64,000 bases of DNA from an uncultured Collinsella sp. (GTDB lineage Bacteria; Actinomycetota; Coriobacteriia; Coriobacteriales; Coriobacteriaceae): positions 62,001 to 126,000 of the forward strand of contig CABUWV010000001.1 of NCBI GenBank assembly GCA_902495355.1, written 5' to 3'. The notes below the pieces were generated by a model. The model was not told where the DNA came from. It did no database searches and worked only from the letters and a program-made list of their open reading frames with translations. Both the position numbers and the translations under genes were made by a program. Shown in pieces: positions 29,751-38,913 of the stretch; positions within the stretch are counted from its first letter, which is position 1; each line of letters starts with the position of its first letter.

Positions 29751-31580
29751 TCATTTTTGAGCAGCTGGAATCCATTTCCCGGTTTTATCTACGTAATAGG
29801 AGCCTATCCAGCAATCGGTTGCGACCGATCCATCGGCTTGGACGAAATACCAGACACCCTCAAGCTGCATCCATCCGGATGGGGCAAATCTTCCGGATTC
29901 TGTGAGGTAGTAGCGCTTTCCCGACACTTCCTGCCAGCCCGTGGCCATGGCGCCGTCGTCCTCGAAGTAATAACGCGAGCCGTCGATCGTTTGCCAGCCG
30001 GTTACGTAGGTACCGTTAGCGTTGAGGTAATACCAGATACCGTTTTCTAGCAGCCAACCTTTGGGTGTTATTGACGCGTATCTGGCTTCAAAGATGTATA
30101 TTGCGCTCCATTTACTGCTGGATTGGGCGGTCACGTTCGAAGTCACAGTTAGCTCAACCTTGGCGTCTTGAACTATCCACTCCCTCTGATTCATCGCATG
30201 CGCAACGATCCCATTCTGAATCCCCGAGATGCTCGGCGGGAACGACTGGTTATCAGCATTAATGGAAAAGCTCTCTTCCTTGGCATCCAGGTGCTGCTGA
30301 ATGCGGTCGGCATACTTCTCGGCCCATTCATCGGCCTTTCCATTTCGCACAAAGTAATTGTTGGATAGATCTATCGAGCGGTAGGCGTAGTTGGCGTTCT
30401 GGTAGTTAGCCGTGTGGTCGGAGTGGGCGATTGCCATGAGCTCGTCGGTCAGGCCAAAATACAGATGGCGCTGGTCCAGATCCCCGTATCAGTTGTCGCT
30501 GGTGTCGTCCCAGGTTAGGTCCATCTGGCACCATTTGCCGTCGATCTTTACGGCGTTCCAGGTGTGGCCGTTGCCAGTGATGCGGCCGTTGGCGATGCCC
30601 GCGGCGTTAAGGAGCTTGGAGTAGATGCGCTGGTAGCTCTCGCAGGTGCCCTGGTGGCGCGTGAGGCCGCTTTCGGCCGAGCACCAGTTGAGGCTGTGGT
30701 CGTACTCCAGCTGGTCGAGCGTCCAGTCGCGGAGCCACAGCGCCATGTCGTATTCCGAGCCGTTTGTCTCTTGCCTGCACAGGTCCACGGCGTCGTTGAC
30801 GAGCTGCGTGACGCTCGGGCGGGCGGCGTCGTTTACGGTCACCTCCGCCGTGGCGCGCAGGTAGTAGATTCCCTTGTCGTTTTGGGGGTCGTTTCTGTCG
30901 TTGTCCATAAAGTAGAAGTAGATGCGGTACGTGCCCGATGCCGTGAAGTCAAAGGTAAAGTCGTGGCCCGCGGTGCCCAGGCTGTAGTAGCTGGACCATG
31001 CCGGGCGCGACGGGTCGCAGACGCTTTCGTGGCCGCCGCCGTCCCAATAGGTGGGCACGTCCATGCGCGCCTTGGCCTGGGACGAGCCGTTGGTCTGGGT
31101 TACGTGGAAGGTCGTCGCGGTGCCCGCGGGGGCGTCGTTCCACGAGACGGTGAAGGTGACGCCGTTTTGGGTTGCCGTGGCGGAGTGGGCGTAGGTGGTT
31201 CGTGGCGTGGCGGGGATCGCTGCGGGTGTGGGGTTGTTTTGGGCGCGGAGGGATGGGGTGGGGGTGCCGGTTGCTGCGGTGGTGTCGGGGGTGGCGGCGT
31301 CTGCGGCGTTAGCGGCGGTGGTGCCGCCAGCGCTTTCCGTGTTGACTGCGCTGGTGCCGGTGGATGTTGCGGTGCTGTCTTCTACGGTATCTGCTGTCGC
31401 ATTTGTGTTGGTGCCGTCTTCAGCCTTGCCTGTGTTGCTGCTCGTGGCGTCGGCTTGCGCCTGCTGCTCTACGATTGCCTGAGGCTGGATAGCTTCCGCA
31501 ATGGCTGCCATGGGCATCGTCGCGCTGACCATGGACGTGCACGCGATCGCGCAGAACAGGTAGTAAAGGGGTCGTTTCAT
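29751..31580 (-). pseudogene. Secreted transglutaminase-domain protein with choline-binding-like repeats, interrupted by in-frame TGA
   Basis: The frame from the ATG at 31580 has a signal peptide (YYLFCAIACTSMVSATMPMA) and a Thr/Ala-rich linker. A transglutaminase-like domain follows with Cys in HQGTCESY, His in GNGHTWN and Asp in MDLTWDD. At 30489-30491 a TGA interrupts it. The same frame then continues without a break (YGDLDQRHLYFG) to aromatic cell-wall-binding repeats (GWLLENGIWYYLN, TGWQTIDGSRYYF, SGWMQLEGVWYFV), ending at 29751. A Trp codon TGG changed to TGA would explain it. Such repeats bind choline, matching the adjacent Lic genes. Without the repeats the truncated form would lack its anchor. 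Confidence 0.82.
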
Positions 31581-31765
31581 AGCGGAGCCTCTCGGTGAGC
31601 AGCCAATAGGGTCCGAAGGCAGCTCCAGGCCAGCATTCCGCACATATTTTGTTGCGGTTTATTTTACGGGAACACCTGTCAACATCAGCGAACTTTCTGG
31701 GGAATGTTGGGGAGGGGGAGGGCTCGCTTTAGTCCCCGGCGGCGCTCTGACCCGTGCTTCGTTGA

Positions 31766-32437
31766 CTATGCCTGATGCGGCAACTCCAGCATGAGGTCGC
31801 CTTGCGCCTCTTCGAGACTCGACACCGAGACCTTCCAGGAAAAGTCTGCGAGGCTGCTGTCCAGGTCAAGCTCTACATGTTCGTATTCTTCAATTTTGCA
31901 GCCAGGGTGATTCTCGTCTGGTAAAAGACGACATTCGACCGGTCGCGACCCGATGATTCGATACTCCTGCTGATATGCGTACTTGGGCGTTTTGATAACG
32001 AGATTGTGCGGGATGCCTCGGAGCGCCTCACCAGTTAGGCATGGAGCTGGAATGCCATAGAAGACGGAGGCGTGCAGGGATATGCCATTTCCAGAATCGA
32101 TCTTCCTTTTTAGTAACCGCCTGAAACGGTCGTACCGCACAATGCCGATCCAACCGTCGGCGCGCCTGAACTCCTTGATCATTCGTTTGGAAATTACGAC
32201 AGCATTATCAACGATGTCGCTCTTTCGCACTGCGAACATGCAGTAGATTGGCAAGAGCCAGTTGGCGTAGATGCCCATCCCGTACGTTAAAGACACCTCT
32301 AATGGATCGCCCTGCTCGCTAGGAAGGTCATGGTAGTACTCGGCTGCGTTCATATAGAGCTGCCCGTTTATCAGGTCATCGATATGCGCCTCCTTTGGTG
32401 CGAACTTCAGAAGGTAGGCGATGTCATCGTTAGGCAT
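31766..32437 (-). CDS. Hypothetical protein, DUF2971-like opening
   Basis: A 223-residue soluble protein I cannot place with confidence. It opens with YLLKFAPKEAHIDDLINGQLYMNAAEYYHD, and this pattern plus a nearby GDPLE recalls DUF2971-type proteins often found in mobile or defence regions. The central part has FRRLLKRKIDSG and IKTPKYAYQQEYRIIG, the latter also typical of that group. The ATG ending 32437 begins a clean frame after GAGAGG. It starts the low-GC island and has no operon partner on its strand. Confidence 0.6.
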   Translation of the reverse strand: MPNDDIAYLLKFAPKEAHIDDLINGQLYMNAAEYYHDLPSEQGDPLEVSLTYGMGIYANWLLPIYCMFAVRKSDIVDNAVVISKRMIKEFRRADGWIGIVRYDRFRRLLKRKIDSGNGISLHASVFYGIPAPCLTGEALRGIPHNLVIKTPKYAYQQEYRIIGSRPVECRLLPDENHPGCKIEEYEHVELDLDSSLADFSWKVSVSSLEEAQGDLMLELPHQA

Positions 32438-33013
32438 AGCGTATCCTCTCGTTGGTTGACGTCCCGGACCGTTATGCGCGCTCCGGGTTGTTTGCAGCCA
32501 AGATAAGGGTGGTTCCTTAAACTTTTGTGCCAGAACGCTGATGCGGTGAGTTACGGCAGGACAGCGGCGCGTTTGGAGAAAATCCTCGGACGTCTCCTTT
32601 TAAGGAATTATCAGACTTGGTTGTCGGCCGGCGGAGCGTCTGCTGCGGTTGACTGGCGACTCGATTGGACAGTGAGCTTGTCGCTGGAGGCTGCTCTGCA
32701 GAGCTGTGCCATGGGCTGGCGTCTATCAAACGCGTTAAGAGGAGCTCTGTCACAGAGTCGTTGTTAATTGTATTTATGAATGCAATCAACGTTATATTAG
32801 GGTCTTCGAACCCCACGATTCAATTATTAGGTAGCTTCTTTGATATATGGACTCCGTCATTGTCTTTCTAATAATTCTATTTTCCGAAGTAGTGCAATTT
32901 GTGGCTATCATTAAGTCCTAGGTTCGTTTAATTGAATTGATTTACCAGTTTGATGTTCATGCGGTTCTTGTGCCGCGTTATGGGTTTGATATTTACAACG
33001 GGGAGTTGGGCTC
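32438..33013. other. Gene-free stretch before the helicase
   Basis: Short frames exist on both strands (plus 32525-32767, minus 32517-32816) but neither shows a domain, a good ribosome site or a clear codon pattern. The stretch must hold the helicase promoter, which I cannot place. The GC-rich part (about 32460-32750) may be a decayed gene. Confidence 0.4.
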
Positions 33014-35734
33014 ATGAGGAATCCTCTAAAGGAGCTCCAAAAGGTAAACAGCGCGGTAGAGCATTCAATTGACCGTCTTGATTTTGAGGGCAGGGCATTA
33101 GTTTCAAGAGACGTTGTGGGAAATCTTCGCCACCTTGTTGAACATGTAGCTATGTATGCTTCTTACGGGGACGTCTCCCTTGAGGGCAATTATTTTGCTT
33201 TATGTAAGGCCGTCATCCAAGAAATGAAGAAGAAAAAAGAGACTCGGTTTATTGCTGAGTTTCATGGTTACTTGCAGAAGGCCGTTTCGCATTATGTTCC
33301 TAGCGAAGATTCTGCAGAGCGACTTTTGCTGAAATACTACGAGAACTTGCTTCATTTGAAACGCTATGCCGCCGATAAACATGGGATTGCTATTCTTTCA
33401 AATTTGAATAAGATTCCGCTGGATACGGACCCAGGTTTGAAGAATTATCACGAGTCGATCGCTCGTTCGATTGATGTTTTCATGAGTGCTAATGCGGTTG
33501 AAATTGAAAGGGACCGCTTTTATGTAAGGTCTGCTAGGCCATTCTTTGTTAACGACTCTGTTTACTACGAAACAACGCTTGTTCCTGCTTTCGATTCTTC
33601 CAGCAAATGCGATCGAATACTCGTTTTCTCTGCTTTTAAAATCCCTACGAATAACGCCGTATCGGTTTCAGCAAAGCGTACGAGCATTGACGGTTTAGGC
33701 TTTTCTCTTCCTGTGACGATTGTTGACGCATATAGGATTTCTGTGCGTCCATGTGAGCTGAATGGCCTATTAAAGATACTCGGAAAATCTGATATCGCAA
33801 GGCTTAACGGCAATTATTCGAGCTACATTTCGCTTATGGAATTCTTGACTCGTTCGGGAATGAACCTCTGTGATATTGCCTTGCTTCCGGATGATGATTT
33901 CGCTTCGATTATGAGCGAGATTACATATTCGGGCTCTGAATGTCCGGTTCATCTACTGTTGTCTGAAGCGCATAGTTTTTTGAGTTCGGGTTTGTGCGGA
34001 GTAAACGTCTTAAAATACCTTTTAGCTAAGCCGCGTAATCGTGTTATAAAAAATCAATTGGCTTCAAGTCCGAACGGACTGCTGGGCAATCTGTGCTTGA
34101 AGAGTGGATGTGCTCCCTTTGACCGACAGCCATATTGTACGGATCTCATTCGGCATGTGGTTGCCGTTGATGACTTGTATCAGTATATTGATCCAGATTT
34201 GTATGAGGATAATTTCCTGGCAAATAAGGTGTCACTTATCACGAACAATACCAGGTCCCTTTATGTCAAAGACTCTGAATTCGATACTCATTTGAATATC
34301 GATGAGCTTATCACCAAGCATAATAATACTTTGTACGGCGGTCACCGCTATAGGGATCTCGTGCATGAGGACGGGTATTTGTTTGTCAGAGGAGTCGAAG
34401 AAGATATTGTTGACATTATAAACGGGCTTTTAAGCCTATCTAATAGTGGGCTCAGTGGATATGCTGCTGCCTGCGAATCATGGCTTGAATATCCTCGCTG
34501 CAAAATAGATGATCTTGAAAAGTCGGCCGCGCTAAAGACCATGTTTGACGAAACGCATGTTGCGTTTATCTACGGTTCAGCAGGAACCGGGAAAACGACC
34601 ATGGTTAATACTGTTTGTTCGTTCTTGCATAAACTAAGTAAGGTTGCGATTGCTAATACAAATCCTGCCGTTGATAGCCTGAGACGGAAAATTGTTGATT
34701 CGAATTGCGACTTTATGACGGTGACGAAATACTTGAATCGTCAACCTGAATGCGATGTCTTAATTGTTGACGAATGCAGCGCTGTCTGTAATAGCGATAT
34801 GAAAAAGATAATTGAATTTGGTGGATTTGAACTGTTAATGCTTGTCGGTGACGTGAGACAGATTGAGTCTATCAAGTTTGGGAACTGGTTCTCTTTGGCT
34901 CAAGATTTTTTGCCTGACAAGTGCATCCATGAGTTTGATAAGCCTTGGCGTGCGAAGAACGGTGATCTATTGAGGTTATGGAGTGCGGTCAGAAAGATGA
35001 GTCCTGACATCACGGAGATTCTTGCTGCCTGTGATTTTACGTCGAATCTTGATGAGTCAGTTGTTAACAGGACGGATGAGGATGAAATCGTTCTCTGCCT
35101 CAATTATGACGGCCTTTATGGCATTAACAATATGAACAAAATGTTACAGTCGGAAAATAAGAACGAGGCCGTTAGCTGGAATTTTCATACTTACAAAGTC
35201 GGTGATCCAGTTCTATTCAACGAATCTGATCGGTTTTACCCTCTGCTCTATAACAACCTCAAGGGTCGTCTTGTGGAGATTAAAGCCAATTCCAGAGACG
35301 AGATGATGTTTACCGTTGCTGTCCCCATTGACGCAACAAAGTATTCTGCTTGGCGTTATGACGGGCTTGAATTGTTGAGTTCTCATGGCGGTGAAACGTT
35401 TTTGCGTTTCTCGGTGAAGAAAGCCAAGGATCGCGATGGAGAGGATATTGGGGAAGACGGCATTGTGCCGTTTCAGGTGGCGTATGCGGTTTCCGTTCAT
35501 AAGGCGCAGGGGCTTGAGTACTCATCCGTGAAGTTGATTATCACAAAGGATGTCGAGGAACGTATTACTCACAGTGTGTTTTATACGGCAATAACGCGGG
35601 CCCGAGAAAGGCTTCATATATATTGGTCGCCTGAATCTCAGAATAAAATCCTGTCAAGCTTCGCCATCTCTAACAATAATAAAGACGCTTACCTTCTTAG
35701 TAGCCGTAGGGGTTTGGAACTTCATCCAAAATAG
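33014..35734 (+). CDS. Large SF1 (UvrD/RecD-like) helicase with unrecognised N-terminal half, defence candidate
   Basis: A 906-residue protein. Residues 1-510 resemble nothing I know. Residues 515-900 form a superfamily 1 helicase: Walker A GSAGTGKTT at 521-529, Walker B VLIVDECSAV with Asp586-Glu587, motif III-like LMLVGDVRQIES, VHKAQGLEYSSVKLI, and the Arg finger FYTAITRARERL. The ATG at 33014 follows GGGGAG. It is much lower in GC than the housekeeping genes and lies among Abi and Rlo genes, so an antiphage role is plausible. The N-terminal half may hold a nuclease or sensor. Confidence 0.8.
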   Translation: MRNPLKELQKVNSAVEHSIDRLDFEGRALVSRDVVGNLRHLVEHVAMYASYGDVSLEGNYFALCKAVIQEMKKKKETRFIAEFHGYLQKAVSHYVPSEDSAERLLLKYYENLLHLKRYAADKHGIAILSNLNKIPLDTDPGLKNYHESIARSIDVFMSANAVEIERDRFYVRSARPFFVNDSVYYETTLVPAFDSSSKCDRILVFSAFKIPTNNAVSVSAKRTSIDGLGFSLPVTIVDAYRISVRPCELNGLLKILGKSDIARLNGNYSSYISLMEFLTRSGMNLCDIALLPDDDFASIMSEITYSGSECPVHLLLSEAHSFLSSGLCGVNVLKYLLAKPRNRVIKNQLASSPNGLLGNLCLKSGCAPFDRQPYCTDLIRHVVAVDDLYQYIDPDLYEDNFLANKVSLITNNTRSLYVKDSEFDTHLNIDELITKHNNTLYGGHRYRDLVHEDGYLFVRGVEEDIVDIINGLLSLSNSGLSGYAAACESWLEYPRCKIDDLEKSAALKTMFDETHVAFIYGSAGTGKTTMVNTVCSFLHKLSKVAIANTNPAVDSLRRKIVDSNCDFMTVTKYLNRQPECDVLIVDECSAVCNSDMKKIIEFGGFELLMLVGDVRQIESIKFGNWFSLAQDFLPDKCIHEFDKPWRAKNGDLLRLWSAVRKMSPDITEILAACDFTSNLDESVVNRTDEDEIVLCLNYDGLYGINNMNKMLQSENKNEAVSWNFHTYKVGDPVLFNESDRFYPLLYNNLKGRLVEIKANSRDEMMFTVAVPIDATKYSAWRYDGLELLSSHGGETFLRFSVKKAKDRDGEDIGEDGIVPFQVAYAVSVHKAQGLEYSSVKLIITKDVEERITHSVFYTAITRARERLHIYWSPESQNKILSSFAISNNNKDAYLLSSRRGLELHPK

Positions 35735-35736
35735 CG

Positions 35737-35952
35737 GTTTATGGGCCCGTCAGAAACTTCGGGGTGTGCCTTATCGCTGATATGAAAGGACCGCCGGACG
35801 GGCAGTCTGCCGGAACGGGTACTGCTATGGAAAGACCGGAGGGCCGGGGCTTTCTTCCTGAGGACACGCTCGAGTGATACCAGCGCATTGACAAGGTGTT
35901 CGTCGCGGCTGTGGTCGAGATGCGCGCTGTCGGCGCTAACAACATGAGTTGA
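35737..35952 (+). pseudogene. Possible gene remnant with an internal TGA
   Basis: Directly after the helicase stop, one frame reads without a break apart from TGA at 35875-35877 (RNFGVCLIADMKGPP..., LPEDTLE, stop, YQRIDKVFVAAVVEMRAVGA). It is GC-rich, unlike the helicase and the next gene. It may be a fragment of a core gene left when the island was assembled. I recognise no family, and it could be chance. The rest of the spacer to 36080 shows nothing clear. Confidence 0.3.
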
Positions 35953-36080
35953 CGATGTCTTCGTCTTTGGCGCGGTGCAGGCGTTTCTACGCGGGTTATG
36001 GGTGGGTTACGTCCTCCTGCGGGGCTGTATCACCTAGAATTGATGACTGTTGACAGCAACGTTTGTCCAGGGGGCTTCAA

Positions 36081-37397
36081 ATGGATTTATCTAAGATCAA
36101 CGCGTTGCGAGCTTCTCTTGGCTCGACTGCAATTTCAGAGATGCAAACTGCCTATTATACCTCGGGTCTTTCTTTGGCGGAGCTTCGCGAGGATTACGAT
36201 TTGCCTTCTGATTTTACCGACTCTGATTTCATTGCTTTATTCGGATTATTCGAAATCGACAAGATGTGCCCTGTCTGCTTTGGGCACCTTTATGCTCCTC
36301 ATGTTAGCAGGGGCATTTATGGTGCGGGGTCGACCTCATATGATAAGGCATGCGTTGTTTGCGTTTCGTGCCATCTTAATTCCGCTCAAATAGAGCGGGA
36401 AGCTGCCTACTTAGAAAAGGAGGGCGAGCTTAGCCAGATTTTTCCGAGTGAACCTCTGACATTTGATTGGAGCAAGTTCGATCCCGATAATCGTCAACAT
36501 ATTACATTTGCCTTTTTGTTTGCCTGCTGTTTGAACGGTGGTAGTTTTATAGGCCCGATTAATCTAGATTATGGCTACGATGGCTTTTATAAAGACATCC
36601 ATTCTCTTGTGAAGGCTGGCTACCTGGTTCCTTCATGGCTTTCGAAAAAGGATGTCGATCAATATTCCCTTAGGGATAACGGATCTGTCTCCTGTAATTT
36701 AATGTGCGTTCCCTTTGAAGTGGATGTGAAGGGACCTCTGCCCACCGTGTATGCGGAGATTTATATTCGAGACGGCAGGGAAGCCATTGTATTGGGCAAA
36801 GGCGAAATCGACCATTGGCAAGCTATTGACGAATGGCTTGTTGGCTCGTACTTGGATTATGAGCTGTGGGATTGGGATGACGATTGCAGCGAGGGCAAAA
36901 GGAGCGAATTCGATGAACTTGTTCCGCAGCTGCTTGGCCACTTCTCTCCTGCGCAAATTACTAGTTTAATTTGGGGCGCTCTAGCTACTGCGCTTAAGAA
37001 GGCTCAGGATGGAACCGATGGTCAAAAGACCGCTTCTTACGCAGTTGGCGTTGTTATCAACCGATGCAAGAGGGCTTTGGCGGATGAGTGGGATGTCAAT
37101 CCAAATAAACCATTGATTGATGTTGACTATGGCTTATTTGAAGATTACTTCTTTTCGCATAACGTACCCATCGGGAAGTCGTGGGTCTACAGGCCGCTCC
37201 CGAAGATTCAGGATGGTGTGGCGATTCTTGAATGGCCCACGTTCCCCAAATTTGAAGATGAAGTTGATGACTTCTTGCTCGATAGAGCACAGAGCGTGTT
37301 CGATTCTTCTGGTAAAGAAGCTGTCGATTTGAAGTCTTATAGATCTGTGAGCAACTATGTTCATGATTTGTTCAGAGAAGAAACGGCGTTGCGATGA
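36081..37397 (+). CDS. Unknown zinc-finger protein in the defence island
   Basis: A 438-residue protein of unknown function. Residues 25-50 (TSGLSLAELREDYDLP) look like a helix-turn-helix. A zinc-ribbon-like set follows: Cys63, Cys66, Cys91, Cys94, Cys97. The rest is acidic and rich in aromatic residues with no motif I know. The ATG at 36081 with AGGGGG 8 bases upstream is preferred over an upstream TTG. Its low GC matches the helicase gene 350 bases upstream on the same strand, so the two may form one unit, but the gap is too large to claim an operon. Confidence 0.6.
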   Translation: MDLSKINALRASLGSTAISEMQTAYYTSGLSLAELREDYDLPSDFTDSDFIALFGLFEIDKMCPVCFGHLYAPHVSRGIYGAGSTSYDKACVVCVSCHLNSAQIEREAAYLEKEGELSQIFPSEPLTFDWSKFDPDNRQHITFAFLFACCLNGGSFIGPINLDYGYDGFYKDIHSLVKAGYLVPSWLSKKDVDQYSLRDNGSVSCNLMCVPFEVDVKGPLPTVYAEIYIRDGREAIVLGKGEIDHWQAIDEWLVGSYLDYELWDWDDDCSEGKRSEFDELVPQLLGHFSPAQITSLIWGALATALKKAQDGTDGQKTASYAVGVVINRCKRALADEWDVNPNKPLIDVDYGLFEDYFFSHNVPIGKSWVYRPLPKIQDGVAILEWPTFPKFEDEVDDFLLDRAQSVFDSSGKEAVDLKSYRSVSNYVHDLFREETALR

Positions 37398-37519
37398 TAT
37401 TGGATTCTAATTATTGGCGCAAAGAATTCAGTTGCATGATGGATGAGCTGGTCTCCTGCTTTCGTTTTTTCGTTTTTGCATCGAATGAATTTCCTGTATG
37501 CGCCGCAATAGCGATGAAT

Positions 37520-37630
37520 TTAGGGTACTATACCGATAGTGATACAGTCGTCGTGGACTCTAAGTGAGGCGATGACAAAGAAGGGTCGTTGTTCGGAGGC
37601 TTCCGGCAACGGCCCTTTGATTTTAGGAGC
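37520..37630 (+). ncRNA. Structured leader upstream of the Abi_2 gene (abiF-RNA-like candidate)
   Basis: Two hairpins precede the gene. GTCGTC (37547-37552) pairs with GATGAC (37571-37576) using one G-U. AAGGGTCGTTG (37581-37591) pairs with CAACGGCCCTT (37607-37617) through 11 bp with one G-U, and an inner CGGA/TCCG follows. The second is followed by TTTGATTTT and then the ribosome site. An abiF RNA motif upstream of Abi_2 genes is described in Rfam, from memory; I cannot confirm that this sequence fits it. A simple attenuator is the alternative. Confidence 0.5.
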
Positions 37631-37635
37631 TTGCT

Positions 37636-38541
37636 TTGGCAAAGGAATTTAAGACTTTCGCTCAACTTATTGAACTCCTAGAGAGCCGTGGGGTGGCGAC
37701 TGATGCTTCTACGACAGATTGCCTGAGGCGTGAGAGTTATTATGCGGTCGTAAACGGCTACAAAGCTCCGTTTCTTGATAAAAACGCTGCGCAGTCCTCG
37801 TCAAGTGATGTTTATAGGGAAGGCACTTCATTTAAGAACATTTACGATTTATTCCTGTTTGACAGAGAGCTTAGGCAACTTACTTTTTCATATCTCGCGA
37901 GGGCCGAAGCTGTGCTCAAGAACGCGATCGTGTATTCGTTCTGCGATCAATATCGCGCTGCGGATGCCTATCTGAATCGGGCTAATTATGTCGATCCTAA
38001 CGATATGCTTGTGCCCAAGGCATTTCGTGGTGATAAAAAGAAGCAGCATTCGAAGAGGCTTACTGACCTGATAAATATTCTGAATGACAAGGTGACAGAT
38101 GAACAGCGTATGCGTCCTTTCGTGAAGCATTATTTGAATAAATACGGTGCAGTGCCTTTGTGGGTTCTTCAGAATGATCTGACATTTGGCAATATCTCAC
38201 ATTTCTATCAGCTTCAAAAACGGGGCGTGCAAAATGCTGCCTGCAAGTTGGTCAGCCAAACGTCAAATAGAAATCAAAGACTCGAGCCGATAATGCTGCT
38301 TCGCGTCATTCAAGTTCTATCTGGCTTTAGGAATATTTGCGCGCATGACGAGCGACTCTATTGTGCGGTCGTAAGAGGGGCAAGGTTTTCCGATATGTAC
38401 TCCCTGCTCTGCCGTGTTCTACCTGACGACGAGACAAAAGCAATGCTTGATGAATTAAGTAGGCTTGTTGGATCTTATCGGGGGCTAATTGCGCAAGATG
38501 TTTTACACAGCGTGTTTAAAGAGATGAACATCAGAGTGTAG
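37636..38541 (+). CDS. Abi_2 (AbiD/AbiF-type) abortive infection protein
   Basis: A 301-residue protein of the Abi_2 family with HEPN-like features: it opens FKTFAQLIELLESRGV, has FDRELRQLTFSYLARAEAVLKNAIVYSF, and ends with the R-x4-H type motif FRNICAHDERLY seen in HEPN RNases. Such proteins stop growth of phage-infected cells. The start is TTG at 37636 with AGGAG 5 bases upstream. A structured leader precedes it, which may restrain expression or act as an RNA partner; that is inference. Confidence 0.85.
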   Translation: MAKEFKTFAQLIELLESRGVATDASTTDCLRRESYYAVVNGYKAPFLDKNAAQSSSSDVYREGTSFKNIYDLFLFDRELRQLTFSYLARAEAVLKNAIVYSFCDQYRAADAYLNRANYVDPNDMLVPKAFRGDKKKQHSKRLTDLINILNDKVTDEQRMRPFVKHYLNKYGAVPLWVLQNDLTFGNISHFYQLQKRGVQNAACKLVSQTSNRNQRLEPIMLLRVIQVLSGFRNICAHDERLYCAVVRGARFSDMYSLLCRVLPDDETKAMLDELSRLVGSYRGLIAQDVLHSVFKEMNIRV

Positions 38542-38892
38542 AGAAAGCTTCAAAAACGCCGATGCCAATTGGACCGCCGCGTCCACGGTGTTTGTTCTGC
38601 TAGGAATAGTGATTCTCGGTGCTGTACATCTCTGCGAGATGGTGTAACATACCTAGCTATCATACAAAAGCTCTTCGGGAGTTTTAAGGGTGACGCTTTC
38701 GGCAAGAGAGTGTTGCCCTTTTTTCATGCGTGTAATGTCTGATATGCTGGCTAGGCGCCATTCCGGCAATGGAATGGCCGAGCATGGACGGTTTGGCACC
38801 TTTTGCCTGCTGTCATTGGTGTAGCAAGCACTTGATTTAGACTACTTAAAGTCTATAATCAAAGAAAAACTCTGATATATCTTTTCAAAATA
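38542..38892. other. Spacer with hairpins between Abi_2 and the AbiL-type pair
   Basis: No coding frame. Besides the terminator at 38685-38724, GCCATTCC (38757-38764) pairs with GGAATGGC (38771-38778), flanked by ATGCT (38744-38748) and AGCAT (38781-38785). This gives a two-part stem in the leader of the ATPase gene. The layout of a small hairpin then an AAGGG...CCCTT hairpin resembles the one before the Abi_2 gene. Confidence 0.45.
38685..38724 (+). terminator. Intrinsic terminator after Abi_2
   Basis: AAGGG pairs with CCCTT through an imperfect longer stem ending in six T. A short AAAGCTC/GAGTTTT stem lies just before it. Confidence 0.65.
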
Positions 38893-38913
38893 ATGAAAGG
38901 AATGTTGAGTACC

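Noticed and set aside
30489..30491. Selenocysteine or recoded TGA in the transglutaminase-type gene
   Set aside because: No selenocysteine insertion structure is apparent, the position is outside the catalytic residues, and another gene in the window is broken by TAG, so plain nonsense changes are simpler.
32517..32816. Short frames on both strands before the helicase gene
   Set aside because: They overlap each other, lack ribosome sites and show no recognisable domain.
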